The notes under the pieces: generated by a model
What the model was told of the DNA's origin: nothing
Databases searched by the model: none
What the model saw: only the letters and a program-made list of their open reading frames with translations
In this document: piece by piece, positions 1 to 7,519 of the stretch
Position numbering within the stretch: position 1 is the first letter of the stretch
Layout: every line of letters starts with the position of its first letter
Source of the DNA: CTSOIL-112 sp049291875
Lineage (GTDB): Bacteria; Pseudomonadota; Gammaproteobacteria; Burkholderiales; Burkholderiaceae
Direction: 5' to 3'
Assembly: GCA_049291875.1 (NCBI GenBank)
Contig: JBATQE010000007.1
Span: 1 to 16,461, forward strand
Length of the DNA: 16,461 nt
Program-made: the position numbers and the translations under genes

Positions 1-111
1 ATACGCGAGTACAACGAAGAACGTCCTCATGAATCCCTTGGAAATTTGACGCCTTGGGAGTATTTGGATACAGTTAACAAACCACAAAACTCTAATTTAC
101 AGTGTGACTGA
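1..111 (+). CDS. IS3-family transposase OrfB, C-terminal fragment
   Basis: The frame is open from the window edge and ends with TGA at 109-111, encoding 36 residues. It contains YNEERPHESLGNLTPWEYL, the typical C-terminal tail of the IS3-family OrfB (DDE integrase-type) transposase, which lies just after the catalytic glutamate. The upstream D, D and E catalytic residues and OrfA would lie left of the window, so it is not possible to say whether the transposase is intact. The match is by recognition of the tail motif; the IS subgroup is not determined. Confidence 0.85.
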   Translation: MREYNEERPHESLGNLTPWEYLDTVNKPQNSNLQCD

Positions 112-127
112 AAGTGGGAGGGTTACA
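1..127 (+). mobile_element. Right end of an IS3-family insertion sequence
   Basis: Contains the last 36 codons of an IS3-type transposase followed by 16 noncoding bases. I place the element tip at base 127 because the complementary strand there starts TGTAACCC, and IS3-family ends start with 5'-TG. The same point is where the neighbouring phosphatase gene stops resembling its family. The left end and any target duplication lie outside the window, so the exact tip is inferred. Confidence 0.7.
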
Positions 128-652
128 ACTACGCGCCGCCCACGGACGCGGATCAAGCAAATGCACGTACGGCAAGGTTCCGCCAAAATCGCTCAAACTC
201 CACGGACACGCCTGATTCGTCCATTTTTTTAATACGCTTAACAATACCGGCGTGAGCAAACCGATGAAAAAAATCGCGCACCAGCGCAGCCACTCATCCC
301 GACGAATCCCCGCCAAGCGATTTTGATGGCGCAAAACAAGGCCATAAATAATTTGCAACAGCGCCCACAGCGGCAGTAAAAACATCATCCGCTTCGGAAA
401 AATGTGCCACCAGAAGTCAAATTGCGCCGAATCGCGCAAAGGAAAGCCAACACCTACTTGGTAAAACTGACGACTGACCCAAAATTCCACAGCCAGTCCC
501 CAGCGGGAAAACTCCGACCACCACAGCAAGGCCACGCCTGAAATCAGCAACGCCAGCCACGCCCATCGAATACGTCGCTGCGCCCTATGTTCAAATGCTG
601 GCTCGAACAACAGCGCGTCGCCATGCGCCTTGATCTCTTTGGCCGCGCTCAC
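92..652 (-). pseudogene. PAP2-family membrane phosphatase, truncated by IS insertion
   Basis: This is the N-terminal part of a PAP2 (phosphatidic acid phosphatase type 2) membrane protein. Hydrophobic segments lie at about residues 31-46, 91-109 and 122-141. They are followed by LKKWTNQACPW, the first phosphatase motif in the variant form where CPW replaces the usual RP. The family's later motifs (PSGH and SRxxxxxHxxxD), which hold the catalytic histidines, are missing. Codon 175 ends at base 128, and the last 11 codons are read from the IS end up to a chance stop at 92. The start is GTG at 652, overlapping the tldD stop as GTGA, so it was probably translated with tldD. Without the catalytic half it is almost certainly inactive as a phosphatase; the missing part may survive on the other side of the IS. 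Confidence 0.8.
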
Positions 653-2118
653 AGTTGCGATCCGCCCACGGTCAAGCCATCAATGCGCAAAGTCGGCTGT
701 CCCACACCGACCGGCACGCTTTGGCCGTCTTTACCACAGGTGCCTACGCCACTATCGAGCGCCATGTCGTTGCCGATCATTCTAATTTTAGTCAATGCGT
801 CCGGCCCGTTGCCAATCAGCGTCGCGCCCTTGATCGGCGTGGTGATTTTACCGTTTTCGATCAAATACGCTTCAGAGGTGGAAAATACAAATTTACCATT
901 GGTGATGTCCACCTGACCACCGCTGAAATTCGGCGCGTAAATCCCGTGTTTGACCGAGGCGATGATTTCCTCCGGCGCATGCTGACCGCCAAGCATATAG
1001 GTGTTGGTCATGCGTGGCATGGGCAAATGCGCGTAGGATTCACGTCGGCCATTGCCCGTGCGACGGGTTTTCATCAGACGCGCATTCATCGCGTCCTGCA
1101 AATAGCCTTTTAAAATACCATCTTCAATCAGCGTCGTACACGCCGTCGGACAGCCCTCGTCATCGACATTGAGCGAACCGCGACGCCCAGCAAGTGTGCC
1201 ATCGTCCACCACGGTCACGCCTTTGGCTGCGACCCTTTGGCCGATTTTGCCGGAAAACGCGCTCGAACCCTTGCGGTTAAAATCGCCTTCCAAACCATGA
1301 CCGATCGCCTCGTGCAATAGAATCCCTGGCCAACCCGCACCCAAAACCACCGGCAAAACGCCCGCCGGCGCGGGTTTCGCCTCCAGATTCACCAAAGCCT
1401 GCCGCACCGCTTCCCGCGCATACTGACTCAAAACCTCATCGGTGAAGTAGGAAAAATCCTGCCGTGCGCCGCCGCCCATCGAGCCTTGTTCACGGCGGCC
1501 ATTGGCCTCGACGATCACCGCGCAATTGATGCGCACCAGCGGACGCACATCAGCTGCCAGCGTGCCGTCGGCACGAGCGATCAGCACCACGTCGTATTCC
1601 GCGCTCAAATTGGCCATGACTTGACTCACACGCGGATCTTGCGCACGCGCGAGTTTCTCCAATTTTTCCAGCAAAGCAACTTTTTGCTGAGAATCCAAAC
1701 TGGCGATCGGATCCTGCGCATGATACAAATCGCGCGCATACGGTTTGAGCGCATGGCTCAAATTTACCGTTTTGGCTTTGGTTCCGCGCGCCGAACGACT
1801 CGGCGCAATGTCGCGGGTCACGCGTGCCGCATCCAACAATGCCTGCAAATGGATATTGTCCGAATAGGCAAACGCAGTTTTGTCGCCAAACACGGTGCGA
1901 ATGCCGACACCTTGGTCAATGTTAAAGCTCCCTGCCTTAACAATACCCTCTTCCAAACTCCAGCCTTCGGAACGTGTGTACTGAAAATAGATATCCGCAT
2001 CGTCTGCGCGATGCGCCGAAATCTCGGCAAACACGCGGTTCAAATCCTCAATCTGCAAACCATACGGCGTGAGCAAAATGCTTTGTGCTGTGACTAAATT
2101 TTCTTGGTGTAGACTCAT
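649..2118 (-). CDS. tldD: Metalloprotease TldD
   Basis: TldD is the zinc-dependent subunit of the TldD/TldE cytosolic protease, known from E. coli to process microcin B17 and degrade the CcdA antitoxin. The 489 residues fit the family length. The zinc-binding HExxxH motif is seen as HEAIGH at residues 269-274, followed by GLEGDFNRKGSSAFSG, and the C-terminal GTCGKDGQSVPVG segment is conserved. It starts with ATG at 2118, with a weak AAGAGAA about 14 nt upstream. The stop overlaps the GTG start of the phosphatase remnant. Its partner gene tldE (pmbA) is not in the window. The 81 bp upstream are AT-rich and separate it from the restriction-modification genes, which appear to have been inserted between it and lipA. 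Confidence 0.95.
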   Translation of the reverse strand: MSLHQENLVTAQSILLTPYGLQIEDLNRVFAEISAHRADDADIYFQYTRSEGWSLEEGIVKAGSFNIDQGVGIRTVFGDKTAFAYSDNIHLQALLDAARVTRDIAPSRSARGTKAKTVNLSHALKPYARDLYHAQDPIASLDSQQKVALLEKLEKLARAQDPRVSQVMANLSAEYDVVLIARADGTLAADVRPLVRINCAVIVEANGRREQGSMGGGARQDFSYFTDEVLSQYAREAVRQALVNLEAKPAPAGVLPVVLGAGWPGILLHEAIGHGLEGDFNRKGSSAFSGKIGQRVAAKGVTVVDDGTLAGRRGSLNVDDEGCPTACTTLIEDGILKGYLQDAMNARLMKTRRTGNGRRESYAHLPMPRMTNTYMLGGQHAPEEIIASVKHGIYAPNFSGGQVDITNGKFVFSTSEAYLIENGKITTPIKGATLIGNGPDALTKIRMIGNDMALDSGVGTCGKDGQSVPVGVGQPTLRIDGLTVGGSQL

Positions 2119-2199
2119 AGTAAAAATTGGTTCTCTTTAAAATCAGATAGTTATGAAGTAAAAATAAAAAATAACTTATAAACATAGTTCCAAAGAAAC

Positions 2200-3387
2200 T
2201 TAATATGCGACTTCATTGGTTTTTGTAATTCTAACATCCAAATAATCAACTACATTTTTAATCACTACTTTCTGCATAGCACAAATAATGAGTTTCATAT
2301 AACCGTAATTAGGTGTGTTGTCAGATTTAACAGGTAAAGTAATTTTTGTATTTTTTAACTCAATTTTTGTGGCTTTCGAGTTATATGTATATTTTTGAAA
2401 AATAACCTTTTTAATCGAACCAATTAAAAATTGTGCGATCATTTTATCGAGATTTTCAGATTGCAGCACACTGGTCGCACCATGCCCATCTTTCAAGTAA
2501 AAAGGCGTTTCAAGATAAACAGTATTTTGATTATTCGAATGAACCAAAATAGTTGGTTTACCCAAAGGATTGTTCAATACACTTTCTTTCAGGTGTCGAT
2601 ATTCAATAATCCCATTATTGGTTGTTGCTTGTCCATAGAATGGGTATTTTTTCTCATCAGAAATAGTCAATGAACTCAGATGCAATGGATTGAGTTCAAT
2701 AATACTCTTCTGCCATACAAGCACATCCTCAATCTTAAACTCCCCCCAAGTGACCGTGTCCAACGCATCCAAAGCCGTTTGTTCATCATCCGTCAGCGTG
2801 TAATCTTGCAAATTTGTAAGTTTCAAGTAAGCGTTGAGCGTAGCGAGACGCTCCGCGTTGAGCGTAGCGAGACGCTCCGCGTTGAGCGTAGCGATAAATG
2901 TTTCGATAAAATCGAAAGCAATTAACGAAACCCCATTTTGGGAGATGGTTGGGAGTTGGATTGTTAATTTATCCGCATCAGTTGCATAAAAATTTCTAGA
3001 ATAATCAAACTGCCCGGCATGAGACGATTTATGTATAGCGGTAGTCACGAACAAAGCCGCTTGAGGTGATAGTTTTTCAGTATGCACTACTGCCACGTGA
3101 TCATCTGCTCCATATTCATACCCCCGATATTTTGCTGAGCCAAACATGTCAATGGTTATTGTGTTTTTAGAAAAAATACGTACTTTGTTGCCAATCCAGT
3201 CTGATATACCAGTATCTGTTTCTCCAGCCGTAACAAATGGCAAATTACCAGCAATACGATCAGCTGATTTTAAACGACGCCCACGCGTTGACCTCCCGAA
3301 TAAGGCCTCAAGACTATACTCTCGCCACTCTATGCCGTAGTCTTTTTCCAACTGTTCTAATCGACTTTGCATGGAGTGGCGATTCAC
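2200..3387 (-). CDS. Restriction-modification specificity subunit (HsdS-like, two TRDs)
   Basis: DNA-recognition subunit of a restriction-modification system. About 395 residues contain two target-recognition domains. The first spans about residues 20-150 (WREYSLEALFG, then GNLPFVTAG, TITIDMFGSAKYRG). The second spans about 213-370 (WGEFKIEDV, YPFYGQATTNNGI). Between them, at about residues 166-186, lies an 8-residue repeat ATLNAERL present in two full copies and one partial copy. I prefer the GTG start at 3387 because it overlaps the methyltransferase stop as GTGA and an AAGGAGG lies 13 nt upstream. ATG at 3372 and TTG at 3432 are alternatives. The gene is AT-rich compared with its neighbours, which suggests transfer. 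Each TRD should recognise one half of a bipartite site; the site itself cannot be read from sequence. Confidence 0.88.
   Translation of the reverse strand: MNRHSMQSRLEQLEKDYGIEWREYSLEALFGRSTRGRRLKSADRIAGNLPFVTAGETDTGISDWIGNKVRIFSKNTITIDMFGSAKYRGYEYGADDHVAVVHTEKLSPQAALFVTTAIHKSSHAGQFDYSRNFYATDADKLTIQLPTISQNGVSLIAFDFIETFIATLNAERLATLNAERLATLNAYLKLTNLQDYTLTDDEQTALDALDTVTWGEFKIEDVLVWQKSIIELNPLHLSSLTISDEKKYPFYGQATTNNGIIEYRHLKESVLNNPLGKPTILVHSNNQNTVYLETPFYLKDGHGATSVLQSENLDKMIAQFLIGSIKKVIFQKYTYNSKATKIELKNTKITLPVKSDNTPNYGYMKLIICAMQKVVIKNVVDYLDVRITKTNEVAY
2831..2894 (+). repeat. 24-bp tandem repeat in the specificity-subunit linker
   Basis: Two identical 24-bp units (2831-2854 and 2855-2878) are followed by 16 bases of a third. 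Each unit holds an inverted repeat, GAGCGT and ACGCTC around a 6-nt loop (2836-2853 in the first unit). Read on the minus strand it encodes ATLNAERL repeats. As 24 is a multiple of three, copy changes keep the frame and lengthen or shorten the helix between the two recognition domains. Confidence 0.95.
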
Positions 3388-5402
3388 TTTCCCAGTGTAT
3401 CCTCCTTTTTTAACAACTGATCCACTTCCCAAGCCAGATAGTCGGCAACAGTCTTACGAAAATCATCAAAAGTAGGTTTGGTGTCTATGGTTTTATGCTG
3501 GTCAAAATTCCAATCTGCACCTGAAGTTGTGATGAAATCCTCTACATATATTTCATCTAAATTCCAATCAGCCTCCACCTTGGCGTTCTTACCTGCCTTA
3601 TAGATTTTGACAATATCGGCGTATCTTTGAGTTGGATTATCAATTTCTTGCAAAGCTCTGCTGGTGCGTTTGTAACCATCGTTTCTAAAATCAATAAACT
3701 TCACTATTTTCTGAAAATCGTGCGGTTTATGAGCCTCAAAAATATAAATGCTGGTCTGTACTCCGGCCATCGGCTGAAATAAATCCGTTGGCATTTTGAT
3801 ACTGGCGGCCAAAGTGTGCTTTTTAAGCATAGCTTGATTGACCTTCACAGCTTTACCTGAACCTGCTGAGTCTTGAATAATGATTGCGCCCAATCCGCCT
3901 TTTTCCATCTTATCCAAGCCAAACTCAATAAACGGCATACCATTTTGCTCAAAACTAAAAGGTGGATTAAGCAATAGTCGGTCGGCTTGAAAGTCTGTGT
4001 AAAGCGTTTCCGGAGTACTAAATGTGTTGCCTTTATGAATATTGGAGCTACCATCTCCACGCAAAATCATATTGGTTGCAGCGAGAGTGAACATTTCTGC
4101 ATTGAGTTCTACCCCCAGTAATTGTTGGCTTTTAATGCTATTTATTTTAGCCTGTGCGGCCGATGTCTTTTTGCCATAAGTAATTTCTGCACGCTCTATC
4201 ATCATTTCCATAGCAGAAATTAAGAAACCTGCAGAACCCGTAGCTAAATCCATCACTTTGCTGTTTTGATTGATACCCAAAATAGTTGCCATCATCTTGG
4301 TGATATACGGTGGCGTTAGTACGATACCAATTTCTTTACCATCACCCAAAGCATACTTTAGAAACTCTGAATACATCTCCCCCATGATATCAAGGTGCCC
4401 TGCCATCGCGTCAATGGACAGGAAAATATTGTTATAAATAAAGGTAAAAATCTGCTTATTGCTGCTGGCATCACTATCAATTAGCTTAGACACCTCTTTA
4501 TCAAGTTTGGTCTTTTCATCGCGTTGCGCATCTTTTGATATTTCAGAGAAACTTGCCAGCATCAGACTTTGTTTGTCAGTTGGGATATTTCTCGCAGTCA
4601 AAAATTCTTTGATTTGGTTAACTATTTGAATACCGTCGCGCTTAGTGCTGGATTGAATACCTTTCAAATCTTCGGGGGTTAGGCCATCTTGAATTTTATT
4701 GCCCTGAGCATCCACTACATTTTGCATAGATAAAAGCATTCCTGACACATACAGCACGCGCTGAGACGCAGTAATATTGTGGTTATGCATCAGTTTGTTC
4801 AAACTTTTGGCATACTTTTGTAGTTGCGCTTGGGAATTAATGAGAATGTCATGTTTCTCATCATCTGTCAGAACAGCATTATCGTAAAATTCATTAAACG
4901 TTTGCTTATTCTCAAGAAAATCGAGTGTACTCACACCTTCGATTAACTTGAATGACTGTTCTCCTGAGCCATAAACATAGTAAACCTTTATTTCAACGCT
5001 ATCTTCACAATCGCCAGCGATACCAATTGCTATTACCTCATGATATTTACCACTGGCAATCATGCCTGTAGCGTAATACAGCGCCCCATTCACTGCATAA
5101 TTTTTAATCGACGAATCATCAAACTTGATAGCATCTTTTGTGTTAGCTATGAGTTTTTGTAAACTAAGTTTATTCTCTATAACCACCGGAATCTGATATT
5201 TGGTCAGAGCAAAATCCGGCTTACCAAAATTGGTTTTATTTTCAGTCTTAGCACGACCGCGCAAGGCTTCTTTAAGGTAATCCGAAATGGCCGACTCTGT
5301 AAAATAATCTTTCTGATTTTTTAACTTTAATCTATCAAATTGTCTTTTAACCCAGTCATTGACATGATCTTCTAATTTGTATTTCATTTTTTCAGTCATC
5401 AT
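3384..5402 (-). CDS. Nuclease-N6-adenine methyltransferase fusion (BcgI-like type IIB/IIG subunit)
   Basis: A 672-residue protein that appears to combine cleavage and methylation. Near the N-terminus, KPDF at 61-64 and IENK at 75-78 form a PD-(D/E)xK nuclease signature (D63, E76, K78). The central region has the N6-adenine methyltransferase motifs: TPPY at 363-366, motif I DLATGSAGF at 385-393 and catalytic motif IV NPPF at 479-482. With a separate specificity gene immediately downstream and no HsdR helicase, this matches the BcgI arrangement, in which an RM subunit works with an S subunit and cuts on both sides of the site. Start codons ATG ATG at 5402 and 5399 follow AGGTAA. A type I HsdM with an unusual N-terminus is the alternative. 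The AT-rich composition points to horizontal acquisition. Confidence 0.87.
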   Translation of the reverse strand: MMTEKMKYKLEDHVNDWVKRQFDRLKLKNQKDYFTESAISDYLKEALRGRAKTENKTNFGKPDFALTKYQIPVVIENKLSLQKLIANTKDAIKFDDSSIKNYAVNGALYYATGMIASGKYHEVIAIGIAGDCEDSVEIKVYYVYGSGEQSFKLIEGVSTLDFLENKQTFNEFYDNAVLTDDEKHDILINSQAQLQKYAKSLNKLMHNHNITASQRVLYVSGMLLSMQNVVDAQGNKIQDGLTPEDLKGIQSSTKRDGIQIVNQIKEFLTARNIPTDKQSLMLASFSEISKDAQRDEKTKLDKEVSKLIDSDASSNKQIFTFIYNNIFLSIDAMAGHLDIMGEMYSEFLKYALGDGKEIGIVLTPPYITKMMATILGINQNSKVMDLATGSAGFLISAMEMMIERAEITYGKKTSAAQAKINSIKSQQLLGVELNAEMFTLAATNMILRGDGSSNIHKGNTFSTPETLYTDFQADRLLLNPPFSFEQNGMPFIEFGLDKMEKGGLGAIIIQDSAGSGKAVKVNQAMLKKHTLAASIKMPTDLFQPMAGVQTSIYIFEAHKPHDFQKIVKFIDFRNDGYKRTSRALQEIDNPTQRYADIVKIYKAGKNAKVEADWNLDEIYVEDFITTSGADWNFDQHKTIDTKPTFDDFRKTVADYLAWEVDQLLKKEDTLGK

Positions 5403-5448
5403 TTACCTACTGCCGTATATCCAGTAATTAATTCAATTTAAATAGATA

Positions 5449-5477
5449 TTCATATTAAAAAGTAAGAATATTTGTAA
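5449..5477 (-). promoter_or_regulatory. Candidate promoter of the restriction-modification genes
   Basis: In the AT-rich 108-bp gap upstream of the methyltransferase, the minus strand reads TTACAA (5477-5472), a 17-bp spacer, then TATGAA (5454-5449). The spacing is ideal but both boxes are imperfect, and AT-rich DNA yields such matches by chance. No terminator hairpin for lipA is visible in the gap. Confidence 0.3.
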
Positions 5478-5510
5478 ATATAATAAAGTTAAGGTTAAGT
5501 GTTGTGCTTT

Positions 5511-6476
5511 TCAAACACCGGCCTGATGCGCCTGCGCATCCGCGTGATAGGATGAGCGCACCATCGCACCGACCGCAGCATGGGTGAAGCCCATTTCGTA
5601 GGCCTTCTGTTCAAACATTTTAAACACATCGGGGTGCACATAGCGACGCACGGGGATGTGGTGTCCCGACGGCGCAAGGTATTGACCAATGGTGAGCATA
5701 TCAATGTCATGCGCACGCATATCGCGCATCACTTCGAGAATCTCTTCGTCGGTTTCACCCAAACCAACCATCAAACCACTTTTGGTGGTGGTGTTCGGAT
5801 ATAAGGTTTTAAACTCTTTGAGTAATTTTAAGGAATGCAAATAGTCCGCACCCGGACGCGCCTCTTTGTACAAACGCGGCACGGTTTCGAGGTTGTGATT
5901 CATCACGTCGGGCAAAGCCGCTTTGAAAATATCCAAGGCTATTTCCAAACGTCCGCGAAAATCCGGCACGAGCACTTCGATCTGGGTATTGGGCGATAGT
6001 TCGCGCGTGTGGTTGATGCAGTCGGCAAAATGCTGCGCCCCGCCATCGCGCAAATCGTCGCGATCGACCGAGGTGATGACGACATATTTGAGCTTGAGCG
6101 CGGCAATGGTTTTGGCCAAATTGTGCGGCTCGTTTACGTCCAGCTGATCAGGACGGCCATGCCCCACGTCGCAAAACGGGCAACGGCGCGTGCATTTGTC
6201 CCCCATGATCATGAACGTCGCGGTGCCTTTGCCAAAACACTCGCCGATATTTGGGCACGAAGCCTCTTCGCATACGGTGAACAATTCATGTTCGCGCAGA
6301 ATTTTTTTGATCTCGCCAAAGCGTGTGGACGAAGAGGCCGCCTTCACGCGAATCCACTCGGGTTTTTTCAGGGTTTCGCTGTGCTCGACCTTGACCGGAA
6401 TGCGCGATACTTTATCAAACGCTTTTTGCTTTTTGGTCGGGTCGTATGCGGTATTTTTCTCTAAGGAATCGGTCAT
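5511..6476 (-). CDS. lipA: Lipoyl synthase LipA
   Basis: A radical-SAM iron-sulfur enzyme that inserts two sulfur atoms into octanoyl groups carried on proteins, making the lipoyl cofactor of pyruvate and 2-oxoglutarate dehydrogenases and the glycine cleavage system. Both cluster motifs are present: the auxiliary cluster in CEEASCPNIGEC (C69, C74, C80) and the radical-SAM cluster in CTRRCPFC (C95, C99, C102). The C-terminal RSSYHA segment carries the serine that ligates the auxiliary cluster in the family. Its 321 residues are normal. ATG at 6476 lies 33 nt after the lipB stop, so the two are probably cotranscribed. Confidence 0.98.
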   Translation of the reverse strand: MTDSLEKNTAYDPTKKQKAFDKVSRIPVKVEHSETLKKPEWIRVKAASSSTRFGEIKKILREHELFTVCEEASCPNIGECFGKGTATFMIMGDKCTRRCPFCDVGHGRPDQLDVNEPHNLAKTIAALKLKYVVITSVDRDDLRDGGAQHFADCINHTRELSPNTQIEVLVPDFRGRLEIALDIFKAALPDVMNHNLETVPRLYKEARPGADYLHSLKLLKEFKTLYPNTTTKSGLMVGLGETDEEILEVMRDMRAHDIDMLTIGQYLAPSGHHIPVRRYVHPDVFKMFEQKAYEMGFTHAAVGAMVRSSYHADAQAHQAGV

Positions 6477-6509
6477 GGTTTTCTCTAATGAATTACGATT
6501 TAATCAAAA

Positions 6510-7196
6510 TCAATCAATGACTGGAGCATTCGGCGAACCATTGGAATCCGTCGCCTGCCATTGTGTGATCAAGTGCTGGCTCAAACGTTCGGCCACATCC
6601 TTAAACTCGGCCTTCACGCCCATACTGCGCATATCGGTGGTTTCCAAACCGGCGTAACCGCACGGATTGATGTCCAAAAACGGCTGCAAATCCATCGCCA
6701 CATTCAGGCTCAAACCATGATAGGTACAGCCGCTTTTCACCTTCAGACCCAACGCGGCGATTTTCGCGCCGACGTGCTGTTGTCCGGCCACACCGCTGAT
6801 GTAGATGCCCGGCGCGCCTTCATGGCGCTCGGTGTGCAAACCATACTCGGCGAGGGTTAGGATAATCGCCTCTTCAATGCGCCGCACCCATTCTTTCACC
6901 ATCATGCCGCGACGTTTCAAATCCAACAGCATATAAATCACCACTTGCCCCGGGCCATGATACGTAATTTGTCCGCCGCGATCGGTCTGCACCAGCGGAA
7001 TCGCGCTCGCGTGCAGCAAATGTGACGGCAAACCCGCCTGCCCGAGCGTGAACACCGGCGGATGCTCGACAATCCACAGCTCATCTGACGTATCCGCCGT
7101 ACGCTGCTCGGTAAACACCTGCATCGCGCGAAAACACGGCTCATAGTCCACACGACCTTGGTGGCGCACCTGCGGAAGGCTCACATCCTGCGTCAT
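6510..7196 (-). CDS. lipB: Octanoyltransferase LipB
   Basis: Moves octanoate from acyl carrier protein to the lipoyl domains of target enzymes, the step before LipA. The family motif RGGQITYHGPGQ is at residues 73-84. The catalytic pair is visible as K145 in GAKIAALG and C179 in NPCGYAGL. The 228 residues are typical. The start ATG shares one base with the ybeD stop (TAATG), so translation is probably coupled. The order ybeD-lipB-lipA is widely conserved in proteobacteria. Confidence 0.98.
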   Translation of the reverse strand: MTQDVSLPQVRHQGRVDYEPCFRAMQVFTEQRTADTSDELWIVEHPPVFTLGQAGLPSHLLHASAIPLVQTDRGGQITYHGPGQVVIYMLLDLKRRGMMVKEWVRRIEEAIILTLAEYGLHTERHEGAPGIYISGVAGQQHVGAKIAALGLKVKSGCTYHGLSLNVAMDLQPFLDINPCGYAGLETTDMRSMGVKAEFKDVAERLSQHLITQWQATDSNGSPNAPVID

Positions 7197-7465
7197 TACA
7201 ACACCACTTTGACCATAGGATGCGCGGTCAATGCGCGGTACAAATCATCCAATTGAGTCTGACTGGTTGCGTTGATCGTGCAGGTCAATCCCATGTAGTT
7301 ACCCGAAGATGACGGGCGCATCTCAATGCGCGCCGGATCAAAATCAGGCGCGTGTTGGCGCACCACTTCGGTGATGCTTTGCGCGAAATCAGCGGCATTT
7401 TTCCCCATGATTTTCAGTGGAAAATCGCAGGGAAACTCAAGTAGGGTGGTTTTTTCTTCGGTCAT
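7196..7465 (-). CDS. ybeD: YbeD/DUF493 family protein
   Basis: A small protein of 89 residues of the DUF493 (YbeD) family, recognised from FPCDFPLKIMGK near the start, SSSGNYMGLTCTI in the middle and LTAHPMVKVVL at the end. The fold is ferredoxin-like in known structures, but no biochemical role is firmly established. It is regularly found immediately before lipB, as here, with a one-base overlap, so a role linked to lipoate metabolism is possible but unproven. No good ribosome-binding site is visible before the ATG at 7465. A 54-bp gap without a clear terminator separates it from xerC. Confidence 0.93.
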   Translation of the reverse strand: MTEEKTTLLEFPCDFPLKIMGKNAADFAQSITEVVRQHAPDFDPARIEMRPSSSGNYMGLTCTINATSQTQLDDLYRALTAHPMVKVVL

Positions 7466-7519
7466 GACGGATAAGGCTATAAAAATGAAACAATAAGGCC
7501 GTATTGTACGTGGTTTGTA

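Noticed and set aside
655..2097. Long open frames on the plus strand opposite tldD
   Set aside because: They are antisense to a well-supported gene in GC-rich DNA and show no family features.
2831..2894. CRISPR-like repeats
   Set aside because: The units are directly adjacent with no spacers and lie in frame inside a coding sequence.
2200..5402. Classical three-subunit type I restriction system
   Set aside because: No HsdR helicase is present on either side, and the methyltransferase already carries a nuclease motif at its N-terminus.
7466..7519. Terminator or promoter between xerC and ybeD
   Set aside because: I found no stable hairpin followed by T residues and no convincing pair of promoter boxes in these 54 bases.
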